Part shown: positions 53,985-64,000 of the stretch, in pieces
Layout: each line of letters opens with the position of its first letter
How positions within the stretch are numbered: position 1 is the stretch's first letter
Source of the DNA: Bacteroidota bacterium
GTDB taxonomy: Bacteria; Bacteroidota; Bacteroidia; NS11-12g; UBA9320
Assembly: GCA_024679565.1 (NCBI GenBank)
Contig: JAIBDD010000012.1
Location: 1-64,000, forward strand
Length of the DNA: 64,000 nt
Reading direction: 5' to 3'
Translations under genes and position numbers: made by a program
The notes under the pieces: generated by a model
Databases searched by the model: none
The model's input: only the letters and a program-made list of their open reading frames with translations
Told to the model about the DNA's origin: nothing

Positions 53985-54269
53985 ATGTCGCGTCCGCTGT
54001 ATAAAAATCGATATTTCATAGTCTTTGTTGTGTTGGCCGCGTGGTTGACATTTTTTGATCAGAACAACTTCGTTTACCAGTATAAATTACGCAAACAAAT
54101 TACTGCCCTAGAGGTAGAAAAAGAGTTTTATGAAGCCGAAATTGTCAAATTGAAGGAGCAAAAAAAGCAATTGAGCACTGACGAAGAAATGCTTGAGAAG
54201 TTTGCCCGAGAACAATATTTGATGAAAAAAAAGGACGAAGTGCTGTTTCTGTTAAATGAAGAAGAATAG
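53985..54269 (+). CDS. Septum formation initiator (DivIC/FtsB family)
   Basis: A 94-residue bitopic membrane protein. One membrane helix (about 10-22, YFIVFVVLAAWLTFF), then a coiled coil (about 33-70, ITALEVEKEFYEAEIVKLKE) and an end with the EEMLEKFAREQYLMKKKDEV signature. This is the DivIC/FtsB layout. The protein bridges FtsL and FtsQ/DivIB in the divisome. The gene has its own promoter. Confidence 0.85.
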   Translation: MSRPLYKNRYFIVFVVLAAWLTFFDQNNFVYQYKLRKQITALEVEKEFYEAEIVKLKEQKKQLSTDEEMLEKFAREQYLMKKKDEVLFLLNEEE

Positions 54270-54308
54270 TGTTAAGACGCTTCGAATATTCACCCGTTTT
54301 CATCCTAA

Positions 54309-56585
<2,277 letters not shown>

Positions 56586-56887
56586 TTTGCATAATTCGTT
56601 TCTTTCGGATCGAAGCGAAAAGTCTTGAGAAATTTGAGTTAAAGTCTAAGTTTAAATAAGGGCTTACCAGCCCTTACCCCGGCCCGCATTTCTGTGGGGC
56701 CATCGCTCAGCTTTGCACCGACATTGAATATTACGCCATCAAGAGTTTGCGACGTAAAATGAAAATCGGTTATAGACCGATAGCCTATAACAAAGAGTTC
56801 TACTGTTGTTCGTAACGTCACAATCTCTGAATGACGGTTAATGAACGAATTCAATTAAACATTAAGAAATAAGCATTAAAAATTAAT
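56586..56887. other. 302-nt gap with two hairpins, no clear gene
   Basis: The gap between icd and fabD (convergent). Hairpin AAGGGCT-TACC-AGCCCTT (56658-56675) is followed directly by a second, GGCCC (56681-56685) with GGGCC (56697-56701). No T-run follows, so termination is doubtful. A 71-residue minus-strand frame (56639-56854) crosses the hairpins and lacks convincing coding character. It may be a repeat or RNA element; nothing else was identified. Confidence 0.4.
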
Positions 56888-57769
56888 CTAACTCACACCA
56901 CTAGTCTGCAGCGCCCGATCAACCTTCTTTATCATTCCTTGTAGTGCTCGACCTGGGCCTACTTCAATAAATTCAGAAGCACCATCGGAAACCATATTCT
57001 GAACACTTTGCGTCCACTTTACCGGTGCGGTAAGTTGTGCAATTAAATTGGCTTTAATGACTTGTGGGTCTGTTTCGCCAACCGTAGAAACATTTTGGTA
57101 CACAGGGCAAGCTGGCTTGCTGAAGTCAGCGTTGTTGATTGCATCGGCTAATTCAGTTTTGGCCGGCTCCATAAGTGGTGAGTGAAAAGCCCCTCCTACA
57201 GGTAGAGGCAGCGCACGCTTTGCACCTTTTTCGAGTAATTTTTCACAGGCAATTTTAACCCCTTCATTGCTCCCAGATATAACGAGTTGACCAGGGCAAT
57301 TGTAATTTGCAGCAACCACAACTTCATCACTAATCTCAGCACAAACTGATTCTACATCAGCGTCATCAAGCCCCAAAATTGCAGCCATGGTAGAAGGATT
57401 TTGTTCACATGCTTTTTGCATTGCCGTGGCTCTTGTACTTACAAGTTTTAATCCATCTTCAAAACTCAAAACATCAGCAGCAACGAGTGCAGAAATTTCT
57501 CCTAACGAGTGACCTGCCAACATAGCTGGGTTAAAATTTTCCATCGTTTTGGCTACAATTACCGAATGCAGAAACACTGCAGGTTGTGTAATTTTGGTTT
57601 GCTTTAAGTCCTCTGCAGAGCCTTCAAACATGACGTCTGTTATGTCAAAACCGAGTATATCATTGGCTTGGTCAAACAATGCTTTAGCTGTTGCATTAGA
57701 GTCGTAAAGTTCTTTCCCCATTCCTGTGAATTGGGCGCCTTGTCCTGGAAAAACGTATGCCTTTGTCAT
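56888..57769 (-). CDS. fabD: Malonyl-CoA:ACP transacylase
   Basis: A 293-residue enzyme (EC 2.3.1.39) that loads malonyl groups onto ACP for fatty-acid synthesis. N-terminal FPGQGAQFTGMGKEL, the nucleophile Ser88 in LAGHSLGEISAL, and the His in GGAFHSPLMEPA give the intact catalytic set. No other fab genes are near. The gap to the upstream lipoprotein gene is 5 nt, so the two are probably one transcript. The start is the ATG at 57769. Confidence 0.95.
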   Translation of the reverse strand: MTKAYVFPGQGAQFTGMGKELYDSNATAKALFDQANDILGFDITDVMFEGSAEDLKQTKITQPAVFLHSVIVAKTMENFNPAMLAGHSLGEISALVAADVLSFEDGLKLVSTRATAMQKACEQNPSTMAAILGLDDADVESVCAEISDEVVVAANYNCPGQLVISGSNEGVKIACEKLLEKGAKRALPLPVGGAFHSPLMEPAKTELADAINNADFSKPACPVYQNVSTVGETDPQVIKANLIAQLTAPVKWTQSVQNMVSDGASEFIEVGPGRALQGMIKKVDRALQTSGVS

Positions 57770-57774
57770 ATGTG

Positions 57775-58338
57775 TTAATTTTTTTGAGTTTGTGGTGGTA
57801 TAAACTGACCAACGATCTGGTAAGTTTCTGTACCCATTATTTTCGTCGATCGATTGACATGAACAGTATAGCCAACGTTTTGCGTGTAGCTAATACCAGT
57901 TATTGATGATGTTATTTTTCCTTCGTTTATAATCTGTGCTGAAAAACGATTGATAGAGCTATCGGGATTAAGTTTAATCTTGAAACTTTGAATTTTCTGG
58001 TTTGGATTTGTCGCTTTATAAACGTTCGCGGTTTCGTTTGGGTCGTCATGCGTCTCTACCCTAACGAAATCGGTTTTCCAAACTGCAGGTTTAATCTTGA
58101 TGTCTAGAAATGCAAAAAGTTCTTTAGACCAATCGGGTGTATCCGTTGAGTCACTGTTTGTGGTAGAGTCCATTCTCGTGCGCTTGTAAAAGCCAGTTTG
58201 ATTCGCTGTAAGGGCTACAACTTCTGATTGAAAGTATTGCTGAACATCAATATAAGCATCTCGATTTATTTCTCGATCATTACTTGTGTTACAGCTCAAC
58301 ACTACAATGGATATAACTATGAAAACGTTAAATTTCAA
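57775..58338 (-). CDS. Lipoprotein of unknown function (TTG start)
   Basis: A 187-residue protein starting at a TTG (58338). The lipobox SIVVLSC puts Cys16 at the acylation site, after a good signal peptide (KFNVFIVISIV). There is no in-frame ATG that keeps the signal peptide, and an exact -7 box (58344-58351) ends 5 nt upstream, as for other leaderless genes here. The body is beta-rich with no known domain. fabD follows 5 nt downstream. Confidence 0.65.
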   Translation of the reverse strand: MKFNVFIVISIVVLSCNTSNDREINRDAYIDVQQYFQSEVVALTANQTGFYKRTRMDSTTNSDSTDTPDWSKELFAFLDIKIKPAVWKTDFVRVETHDDPNETANVYKATNPNQKIQSFKIKLNPDSSINRFSAQIINEGKITSSITGISYTQNVGYTVHVNRSTKIMGTETYQIVGQFIPPQTQKN

Positions 58339-58343
58339 GGTGT

Positions 58344-58351
58344 CAAAAATA
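58344..58351 (-). promoter_or_regulatory. -7 promoter element (TATTTTTG), probable leaderless TTG start
   Basis: An exact TAnnTTTG on the minus strand, ending 5 nt before TTG 58338. A TTG 22 nt upstream is a plausible -33 element. It drives the lipoprotein-fabD pair. Confidence 0.6.
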
Positions 58352-58362
58352 AAGTAGATTAC

Positions 58363-59868
58363 TTAATTCTGGTCAATACGATCCAGCCCATTTTTGGCTC
58401 GATGTTCAATGCTTCTTTTGTATTCTTTGTTTGCATCATAGCTCATCGACAATTTGAAGTATTTTTTGGCATCTATGCTGTCACCATTTCGTTCATACAT
58501 TTCTGCTAAATACAACGTTGCATATGAGGCATAATATTGCGGAAGTAGATTTCCTTCTTGCATAGCCTCTAGGTAGAAGGCTTCGGCTAATTTGGTTTGA
58601 TGTAATGCGTCATAGATACGGCCCTTTCGATAGAAATATTCTGTACGCACTAAGCCTTTTTCAAAATCGCCTGCATTGTTTGGTCGTATAATTTTTAACG
58701 CTTTGGTATAGTAGCCACCATCAAACAGGAGCCTGGTTTGCAAAAGCACCGAATTGGGTGTTTTGTTTTGAACGGCATATTTCTGTGCTTGTTCATCTTC
58801 TTCAAGTTCTGTGTTCCCGTTTACCTTTAACTCATTTAAGTACGTCACATATTTGTTGTCATTGCCCTGTATAACAGCATGCCAACAAAGTTTTTGGTAG
58901 CAACTTTTAACGTAACTCCCTCCTTGATATTGGTCTAAGTACTGCCGTAAGTAAGAGTCGGCGTCTGGGTCTAACCGGTTTAATTTTGCCTTACCTAACA
59001 TAAAGGAAAGAAAAGGGATGTCTTGATCGGGTGTGCTCTTCTGTGCTTGAGTTATGACGCGAATTATTTCATCGTTTTTTCTACATTTATCTGCAAAATT
59101 GACACGGGCAAAACGACTAAGGGGGTTTTGTGCATGATCCTGTGTTAGGCTGTCAATAAGCGTCCACGCTTTCGTTTTATCATTTTTAAGATATAGGTGA
59201 ATGGAGGCCACAAAAAATTGTGCTTCCTTTTTCATTATGGTCCATTCTTGACGATCACTTTTTGTGGTAATAAAGCTGTTAAGGTCTTCAAGGCCTTTGT
59301 TCATACTCGATTCAAATCCAAAGAACTGTACTAGCTTTTGATATTTTGTTGGCAAACTGCCGAAGCCAGATTTTAGGAGGCCAAGCGTTTTTTTGGCTGC
59401 AACGTAGTCAGGATGTTTTTTAAGTACCAAAGTGCCATACTTGTAACAGTTTCTCACATCGTTGGCAGCAGCTATATTGTTGCCCTTTTTCCCGTTTACT
59501 ACAGACGAGTAAAAGTAAACTTCTTCCAAAAGGAAATCTTTTGTTCCATCTTCTTCCGATGCTGCGGATATTTTTTTAATGGCGACCTCTTTTAATGAGT
59601 CAAAAGTGGTAAATCCTTGTTTGGTCTCGTTTGTGGTGTACGACAGCATGCTGTGCATAACCATAAGGTAATCGACAACGGCATTATTGGGGTTTGTCTT
59701 AGACTCTGCTTCGAGATGTTTTTCCGCATGGTCTAATTTGAACTTAAATAAGGCCTTTTGCGCCTCAATGCAGTTTTTAGAAAATGCAATAGTGTTTGCA
59801 CCCAATGCCTGTGACGACGCACAACAAAGAGTAACTAGTAACAAGCGTATATAGATGTTAACACGCAT
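58363..59868 (-). CDS. Exported TPR-like protein, function unknown
   Basis: A 501-residue protein from the ATG at 59868. Signal peptide MRVNIYIRLLLVTLCCASSQ, cleaved near ALGA. The body is alpha-helical with repeat-like segments (AEKHLEAESKTNPNNAVVDY; KAWTLIDSLTQDHAQNPLSR; LAEAFYLEAMQEGNLLPQYY), consistent with degenerate tetratricopeptide repeats for protein-protein contact in the periplasm. Upstream ATGs lie inside or beyond the promoter box and would spoil the signal peptide. The partner is unknown. It is downstream of the zinc-ribbon gene but has its own box. Confidence 0.7.
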   Translation of the reverse strand: MRVNIYIRLLLVTLCCASSQALGANTIAFSKNCIEAQKALFKFKLDHAEKHLEAESKTNPNNAVVDYLMVMHSMLSYTTNETKQGFTTFDSLKEVAIKKISAASEEDGTKDFLLEEVYFYSSVVNGKKGNNIAAANDVRNCYKYGTLVLKKHPDYVAAKKTLGLLKSGFGSLPTKYQKLVQFFGFESSMNKGLEDLNSFITTKSDRQEWTIMKKEAQFFVASIHLYLKNDKTKAWTLIDSLTQDHAQNPLSRFARVNFADKCRKNDEIIRVITQAQKSTPDQDIPFLSFMLGKAKLNRLDPDADSYLRQYLDQYQGGSYVKSCYQKLCWHAVIQGNDNKYVTYLNELKVNGNTELEEDEQAQKYAVQNKTPNSVLLQTRLLFDGGYYTKALKIIRPNNAGDFEKGLVRTEYFYRKGRIYDALHQTKLAEAFYLEAMQEGNLLPQYYASYATLYLAEMYERNGDSIDAKKYFKLSMSYDANKEYKRSIEHRAKNGLDRIDQN

Positions 59869-59873
59869 TTGGA

Positions 59874-59881
59874 CAAAGGTA
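59874..59881 (-). promoter_or_regulatory. -7 promoter element (TACCTTTG), probable leaderless start
   Basis: An exact TAnnTTTG on the minus strand, ending 5 nt before the ATG at 59868. It decides the start of the TPR-like gene. Confidence 0.55.
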
Positions 59882-59920
59882 TTCATTGTCCTCCATGAAA
59901 TAAGTACGAAAGAGACGTGT

Positions 59921-60700
59921 TTACGCTTTTTTTCGACGTCTTGATTTTGGTTTTTCTTCAACCACTTCTTCAACGATACCAGCCATTTCAGCATCAACGT
60001 TGATTCGACCGCAATGTTCGCATATCACGATTTTCTTACGTTGTCTGATGTCTGATTGTAATTGTGGTGGAATTTTTGCGAAACAACCGCCGCAAGAACC
60101 ACGTAATACCGGAGCAACGCCCAAGCCATTGAAAACATTCTTACGAATTCGTTCGTAAGCCTTCAATAGTTTTTCGTCTGCAGCTTTAACTGCTTTGTCA
60201 CGGTCTTTAGCAATCTTGCCTTCTTCCTTTTCGGTTTCAGCGCTGATTTCCTCAAGTTCCTTTTTCTTATTCTCTAAATCGATTTTACGGCCGTCTAAGT
60301 CTTGCTTAACTTCCTCAATCAATTCATTTTTCAAGGTAATGCTGTTTTGCAATTCGCCGATCTTCTTCTCAGCTGCAAGTACTTCTAAACCTTGAATTTC
60401 AATTTCTTTATTCAATGCGTCAAACTCACGGTTGTTTTTAACCTTGTTTAACTGCTCATTGTATCGCTTACTTAGCTGTTGAGCTTGACTGATTTTCTCT
60501 TTGTTCGCAACGATGTCTGACTCAAAATCAGCAATTTCTTGCTCAAATTTGTCCAGTCTAGTTTGCAAGCCAGCAAGTTCATCTTCCAAGTCGGCTACCT
60601 CCATAGGTAGTTCGCCTCTAACTGCTTGTAATTGATCTAAATTTTTATCGATGGTTTGTAGATTCCAAAGACCTTGAAGTTTTTCTTCTATTGATGCCAT
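59921..60700 (-). CDS. Coiled-coil protein with C4 zinc ribbon
   Basis: A 259-residue protein. Residues of about 10-180 form a long hairpin coiled coil (e.g. LQTRLDKFEQEIADFESDIV; LENKKKELEEISAETEKEEG). The zinc ribbon has CGGC and CEHC pairs (GSCGGCFAKIPP; VICEHCGRINVD). The end is basic. The family resembles CT398/CdsZ-type proteins, which associate with type III secretion or nucleic-acid partners in chlamydiae; its role in Bacteroidota is unknown. It is 3 nt after the Nif3-like gene, a pairing I recall as conserved. Confidence 0.8.
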   Translation of the reverse strand: MASIEEKLQGLWNLQTIDKNLDQLQAVRGELPMEVADLEDELAGLQTRLDKFEQEIADFESDIVANKEKISQAQQLSKRYNEQLNKVKNNREFDALNKEIEIQGLEVLAAEKKIGELQNSITLKNELIEEVKQDLDGRKIDLENKKKELEEISAETEKEEGKIAKDRDKAVKAADEKLLKAYERIRKNVFNGLGVAPVLRGSCGGCFAKIPPQLQSDIRQRKKIVICEHCGRINVDAEMAGIVEEVVEEKPKSRRRKKA

Positions 60701-60703
60701 AAA

Positions 60704-61804
60704 TTAGTAAAAATAATTTACCGGGTTCGTATCTGTTTCCGTGAAAAGGATTGCAAAATTAGGTATTTTTTCCGATAAAAAATCACGTAATAATTCGATT
60801 GTAAATTGCTCGCTTTCAAAGTGGCCTAAATCGCAAATCATCATCTCATTTTCTCCATCAAAAAACTCATGATATTTAACGTCTCCGGTGACGTAAGCGT
60901 CTGCTCCTGCTGCCTTTGCGGCATGGATTAAGAAACTCCCAGAACCACCACAAACGGCTACACGCGAGATCTCTTTTTTGTCTGTATCGGTAAACCGTAC
61001 AACTGTAGCTTGTAATTGGTTCTTTACAAAAGCCAAAAAGTCTTGTGGCTTTAACGGTTGTTTTAATGTGCCAATCAATCCAGCACCAACGTGTAATGAC
61101 TTATTGTCTAATGGATGCAAGTCAAATGCGACTTCTTCATAGGGGTGTGCTGCCAACATGCCATTAATCACCTTATCTTGTAGGTGTCTTGGTATAACCA
61201 CTTCTAGTTTTGTCTCGGGTTCAAGATGTCTTTCCCCTGGCTCGCCAACAAAAGGCTTTGCATTAGGTCCACCGCGGAAACTTCCCGTTCCTTCGCTCAC
61301 AAAACTGCATTCATCATAATCGCCAATATGTCCTGCTCCAGCTTGAAACATGGCAGACTGGACTATCTGTAAATGATCCTTCGGAACATACACAGCCAAC
61401 TTTAGCACTGTCCCCGATTTTTTTGCCAAAATTTCAACATTGTTTAGACTGAGTTTATTCCCAATCTTCTGGTTGACACCTCCTTCTAATACATTGTCGA
61501 GGTTGGTATGTATAGCGTAAATCGCAACGTCGTTTTTTATGGCTTTAATGATAGTACGTTCAACATAATTTTTGCCGTTAATTTTCTTTAGACCTTTGAA
61601 AACTATAGGATGATGTGCCACAATTAGATTGCATTTTTTTGCAATCGCTTCGTCAACAACAGCTTCGGTGGCATCAAGCGAAACGAGAATGCCCGTGATT
61701 GACATGTTAGCGTCTCCAACGATTAAACCCGAGTTGTCGTATGATTCTTGTAAACTTGGTGGTGCGAGTTCACTAAGTAAACCTGTGATGTGATTAAGTT
61801 TCAT
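60704..61804 (-). CDS. Nif3-like dinuclear metal protein
   Basis: A 366-residue protein from the ATG at 61804, where the family N-terminus (LNHITGLLSELAPPSLQESY) begins; the longer frame is not supported. Metal-binding residues lie in VAHHPIVFKG and HTNLDN, and near the end in DVKYHEF and DLGHFESE. A central PII/CutA-like insertion (about 130-230) makes it the long Nif3 form. Members form hexamers with two metals per subunit; GTP cyclohydrolase annotation of relatives is doubtful. The physiological role is not known. Confidence 0.87.
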   Translation of the reverse strand: MKLNHITGLLSELAPPSLQESYDNSGLIVGDANMSITGILVSLDATEAVVDEAIAKKCNLIVAHHPIVFKGLKKINGKNYVERTIIKAIKNDVAIYAIHTNLDNVLEGGVNQKIGNKLSLNNVEILAKKSGTVLKLAVYVPKDHLQIVQSAMFQAGAGHIGDYDECSFVSEGTGSFRGGPNAKPFVGEPGERHLEPETKLEVVIPRHLQDKVINGMLAAHPYEEVAFDLHPLDNKSLHVGAGLIGTLKQPLKPQDFLAFVKNQLQATVVRFTDTDKKEISRVAVCGGSGSFLIHAAKAAGADAYVTGDVKYHEFFDGENEMMICDLGHFESEQFTIELLRDFLSEKIPNFAILFTETDTNPVNYFY

Positions 61805-61896
61805 AGGTGTTGCAGCTTTTGTACTGTACAACAAAGCAACAATAAATAGTATAAATGCAGCGTAAATTGACTCGATTTTATTACCGGTATATGCGT

Positions 61897-61904
61897 TAAA
61901 TTTG
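61897..61904 (+). promoter_or_regulatory. -7 promoter element (TAAATTTG), probable leaderless TTG start
   Basis: An exact TAnnTTTG ending 6 nt before TTG 61911 of lpxK. Confidence 0.5.
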
Positions 61905-61910
61905 CCAGAC

Positions 61911-62897
61911 TTGAACAAGATTAGATGGATATTGTGGCCGTTTTCATTTGCTTACGGCTTAGTGATGGAGCTACGCAATTGGGGATTTCGCGTTGGATTG
62001 CTTAAATCTGTTTCTTTCGACGTACCTATTATTTCAGTAGGGAATCTAGCGGTTGGTGGAACTGGCAAAACACCAATGGTGAAGTATCTGATTCAGCAAT
62101 ATCAAGGTAGCAAAACAATTGGCGTGTTAAGTCGCGGATATGGAAGAATAACCAAAGGTTTTGGCGTGGTACAATCTGATTCGTTGGCCAAAAATGTTGG
62201 GGACGAACCTTTGGAAATAAAAACCCTTTATCCAGAATTAACTGTCACTGTATGTGAAAACCGCGTGTTAGGGATACCAGAAATGCTTGCTCTCAATCCA
62301 AACATCGACTTAGTTATTTTAGACGATGCCTATCAACATCAATACGTCAAACCAAGCGTTTCGATAGTATTAAGTACCTATTCTAATCCTTACGAAAAAG
62401 ACTTTGTGCTACCGATGGGTAGGTTAAGGGAGTTTCGGAAAAATATAAATAGGGCGGATATTCTTATCTATACAAAGTCTCCAGATTTAAATCAGGAAAA
62501 CAAAAATGCAAATTGCCCCACCTTTAATAGTCAGTTGCATTATCAAGAATTGATCAATGTATTTGGAGAAGAACGTAAGTTGGAGCGGCCATTAATTGTA
62601 AGTGGCTTGGCTGATAACGCACAGTTGCAGCAGGAAACACAACGTAATTACCCTGACGCCGTATTGCTGGGGTTTAATGACCACAGAAATTATTCCATAA
62701 CGGAGGTGAAACAGCTGATTTACGACGCCGATCGTTTGGATAACAATGTGATCACAACAGAAAAAGATTGGGTCAAACTGAAAACTTTTGTGTTGGATTT
62801 AAAACCAGATGTGACCTTTTGGGTGCAACCCATCAATCTCAGTTTTTCAGAGCCTAGTTTGTTAAAGAAATTAATTGATCAGAAAATAGATGCCTAA
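61911..62897 (+). CDS. lpxK: Tetraacyldisaccharide 4'-kinase
   Basis: A 328-residue membrane-associated kinase (EC 2.7.1.130) that phosphorylates the 4' position of the lipid A precursor. It starts MNKIRWILWPFSFAYGLVME from a TTG at 61911, a family-typical N-terminus; the first in-frame ATG would delete it. The P-loop is SVGNLAVGGTGKTPMV, and the region ILDDAYQHQYVK holds the second conserved motif (DDGxQH in most members, here with Ala-Tyr). It leads an operon with rsmA (8-nt overlap) and mgtE. Confidence 0.92.
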   Translation: MNKIRWILWPFSFAYGLVMELRNWGFRVGLLKSVSFDVPIISVGNLAVGGTGKTPMVKYLIQQYQGSKTIGVLSRGYGRITKGFGVVQSDSLAKNVGDEPLEIKTLYPELTVTVCENRVLGIPEMLALNPNIDLVILDDAYQHQYVKPSVSIVLSTYSNPYEKDFVLPMGRLREFRKNINRADILIYTKSPDLNQENKNANCPTFNSQLHYQELINVFGEERKLERPLIVSGLADNAQLQQETQRNYPDAVLLGFNDHRNYSITEVKQLIYDADRLDNNVITTEKDWVKLKTFVLDLKPDVTFWVQPINLSFSEPSLLKKLIDQKIDA

Positions 62898-63666
62898 ACA
62901 AGTCAGAGCAAAGAAGTTTTTAGGACAACATTTTTTAAAAGATGAAAGTGTAGCAGAGCAAACGGCTAATTTGGTAAGCCGAAATGAGGTTAAAAACTGG
63001 TTGGAAATTGGGCCAGGCATGGGTGTTCTAACCAAGTATCTGATTGAGAAACCGATTAATTTAAAAGCGGTTGAGTTAGACCGAGACTCTGTGGCGTATC
63101 TAGGGAAAGAGATGCCTTCTTTAGCTGTACTTGAAGCAGACTATTTAAAGACAGATGTAGATGCACTATTCGATGATGAATACGGTGTTATTGGGAACTT
63201 CCCGTATAATATTTCGTCTCAAATACTATTTAAGATACTTGATAATAGATTAAAGGTTCCGGCCTTCGCAGGGATGTTTCAATTGGAGGTTGCTAAACGC
63301 ATTGCTGGAGAACCAAACAATAAGACGTATGGGATTCTCTCGGTATCGGTGCAAGCGTTTTACGATATAACTTTAGAGATAGAGATTCCCCCAACAGCAT
63401 TTAACCCTCCACCCAAAGTGCAGTCAGCAGTGATCTATGGGTATCGCATCGACCAGGAAGTCGATTGGAATGTGAAGTTGTTTTTTGATGTGGTAAAAAC
63501 GGCCTTTCAGCAAAGGCGAAAAACCCTATCAAATGCCTTGAAAAAATTTAACATACCAAAGGACGTTCGTCTCAATAATCAAATGTTTAAATTGCGTGCA
63601 GAGAACTTATCGGTTACTGATTTTATCGGCTTAACCAATTTGATTGAGCAAAATCAAGCGCAATAA
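62890..63666 (+). CDS. rsmA: 16S rRNA dimethyladenosine transferase RsmA (KsgA)
   Basis: A 258-residue SAM methyltransferase (EC 2.1.1.182) that dimethylates A1518 and A1519 of 16S rRNA, a late small-subunit maturation step. It starts RAKKFLGQHFLKDESVAEQT. SAM motif I is EIGPGMGVLT; the adenine-contact motif IV is NFPYNISS (usually NLPY). The C-terminal ring domain ends in the family's usual helix (LTNLIEQN). Complete. The stop and mgtE start overlap as TAATG. Confidence 0.95.
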   Translation: MPKQVRAKKFLGQHFLKDESVAEQTANLVSRNEVKNWLEIGPGMGVLTKYLIEKPINLKAVELDRDSVAYLGKEMPSLAVLEADYLKTDVDALFDDEYGVIGNFPYNISSQILFKILDNRLKVPAFAGMFQLEVAKRIAGEPNNKTYGILSVSVQAFYDITLEIEIPPTAFNPPPKVQSAVIYGYRIDQEVDWNVKLFFDVVKTAFQQRRKTLSNALKKFNIPKDVRLNNQMFKLRAENLSVTDFIGLTNLIEQNQAQ

Positions 63667-64000
63667 TGGAAGCATTTGAGCTAAGTAAGGAGTTTTTAGA
63701 AGAGTTTGTTACCCAACTCGACCTAAAGAAAGAGGACGAACTGATACCAGTATTAGAGCGCCTTTTTCCTGCGGATATCGCCGAAACTTTTGACAGTTTA
63801 AACTTGGAGCAGGCGGTGTATGTCACATCCCTCCTAGACGCAGATAAGAAAATTGAAGTCTTAGCCGAATTAGATCCAGAAGTTCAAATCAAGTTCTTCA
63901 AGGGTTTTACGCGTGAAGAAATTGCCCTCAACTTTATCCAAAATATGGATAGTGATGATGCAGTCGACGTGTTGAGTGTTATCGATGCAGAAGCCGCCAC
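63666..64000 (+). CDS. mgtE: Magnesium transporter MgtE, N-terminal part (cut by window edge)
   Basis: An open frame of 111 codons from the ATG at 63666, running off the window. It reads MEAFELSKEFLEEFVTQLDL and then shows the superhelical MgtE_N pattern: DIAETFDSLNLEQAVYVTSL, LAELDPEVQIKFFKGFTREE, NFIQNMDSDDAVDVLSVID. This domain gates Mg channels of the MgtE/SLC41 family; the CBS and membrane parts lie outside. It is translationally coupled to rsmA. A linkage of rsmA to mgtE is familiar in flavobacteria. Confidence 0.85.
   Translation, partial: MEAFELSKEFLEEFVTQLDLKKEDELIPVLERLFPADIAETFDSLNLEQAVYVTSLLDADKKIEVLAELDPEVQIKFFKGFTREEIALNFIQNMDSDDAVDVLSVIDAEAA

Noticed and set aside
56639..56854. 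71-residue minus-strand frame between icd and fabD
   Set aside because: It crosses two hairpins, lacks a promoter box or recognisable family and is kept only as an unresolved gap.

Overview
The window comes from a Bacteroidota chromosome, most likely order Flavobacteriales. Support comes from type IX secretion (T9SS) sorting domains, a PorZ homologue, the short primary sigma factor of the phylum, a monomeric NADP isocitrate dehydrogenase, OmpA and DUF2807 lipoproteins, and the phylum's promoter -7 element (TAnnTTTG) upstream of many genes. I cannot name the genus. Base composition looks even, at roughly 40% GC by eye. I see no prophage, transposase, integron or CRISPR array, so this is mostly chromosomal backbone with a few accessory islands.

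Layout. 1-8.3 kb: a 5'-truncated porin-like remnant, a Kelch-type T9SS cargo protein, a fatty-acid desaturase, a large outer-membrane barrel protein and a Wzi-like barrel protein. 8.4-11.7 kb: acylphosphatase, recO and porZ. 11.8-19.9 kb: lipA; a MarR-family regulator facing a beta-oxidation operon (acyl-CoA dehydrogenase, FadN-type bifunctional enzyme, thiolase) that ends in a terminator; then an RlmG-like methyltransferase. 20-28.2 kb: BioY with two small beta-rich proteins, a PlsC-type acyltransferase, an Omp85-family protein, TsaB, an S9 peptidase and a YceI lipoprotein. 28.3-37.6 kb: an exported unknown, metG, a PqqB-like lipoprotein, further envelope unknowns, rpoD, a PagL-like deacylase and a DUF2807 lipoprotein. 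37.6-44.6 kb: an OmpA-family protein, a four-gene universal-stress module, and an Fe-S protein operon containing a small HAD phosphatase. 44.7-51 kb: tRNA-Phe with two strong terminators, a three-domain regulator (DUF4242, decayed nucleotide-cyclase domain, AraC domain) followed by nitrilase and DinB genes, a DUF2200 protein and a membrane-anchored glycosyltransferase. 51-64 kb: a CorC/HlyC-like protein, gltX, DivIC, icd, fabD, a TPR protein, a zinc-ribbon protein, Nif3-like, lpxK, rsmA and the start of mgtE.

Two global features stand out. First, 11 genes have an exact TAnnTTTG box ending only 3-6 nt before the start codon, which predicts leaderless mRNAs. The same rule corrects several starts, including three TTG starts. 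Second, seven of twelve convergent gene pairs end within 4 nt of each other or overlap, leaving no room for a terminator.

The best candidates for under-described biology are the leaderless promoter architecture, the DUF4242/cyclase/AraC regulator with its nitrilase-DinB neighbours, and the universal-stress four-gene module. All functions are inferred from reading the sequence; no database search was run.
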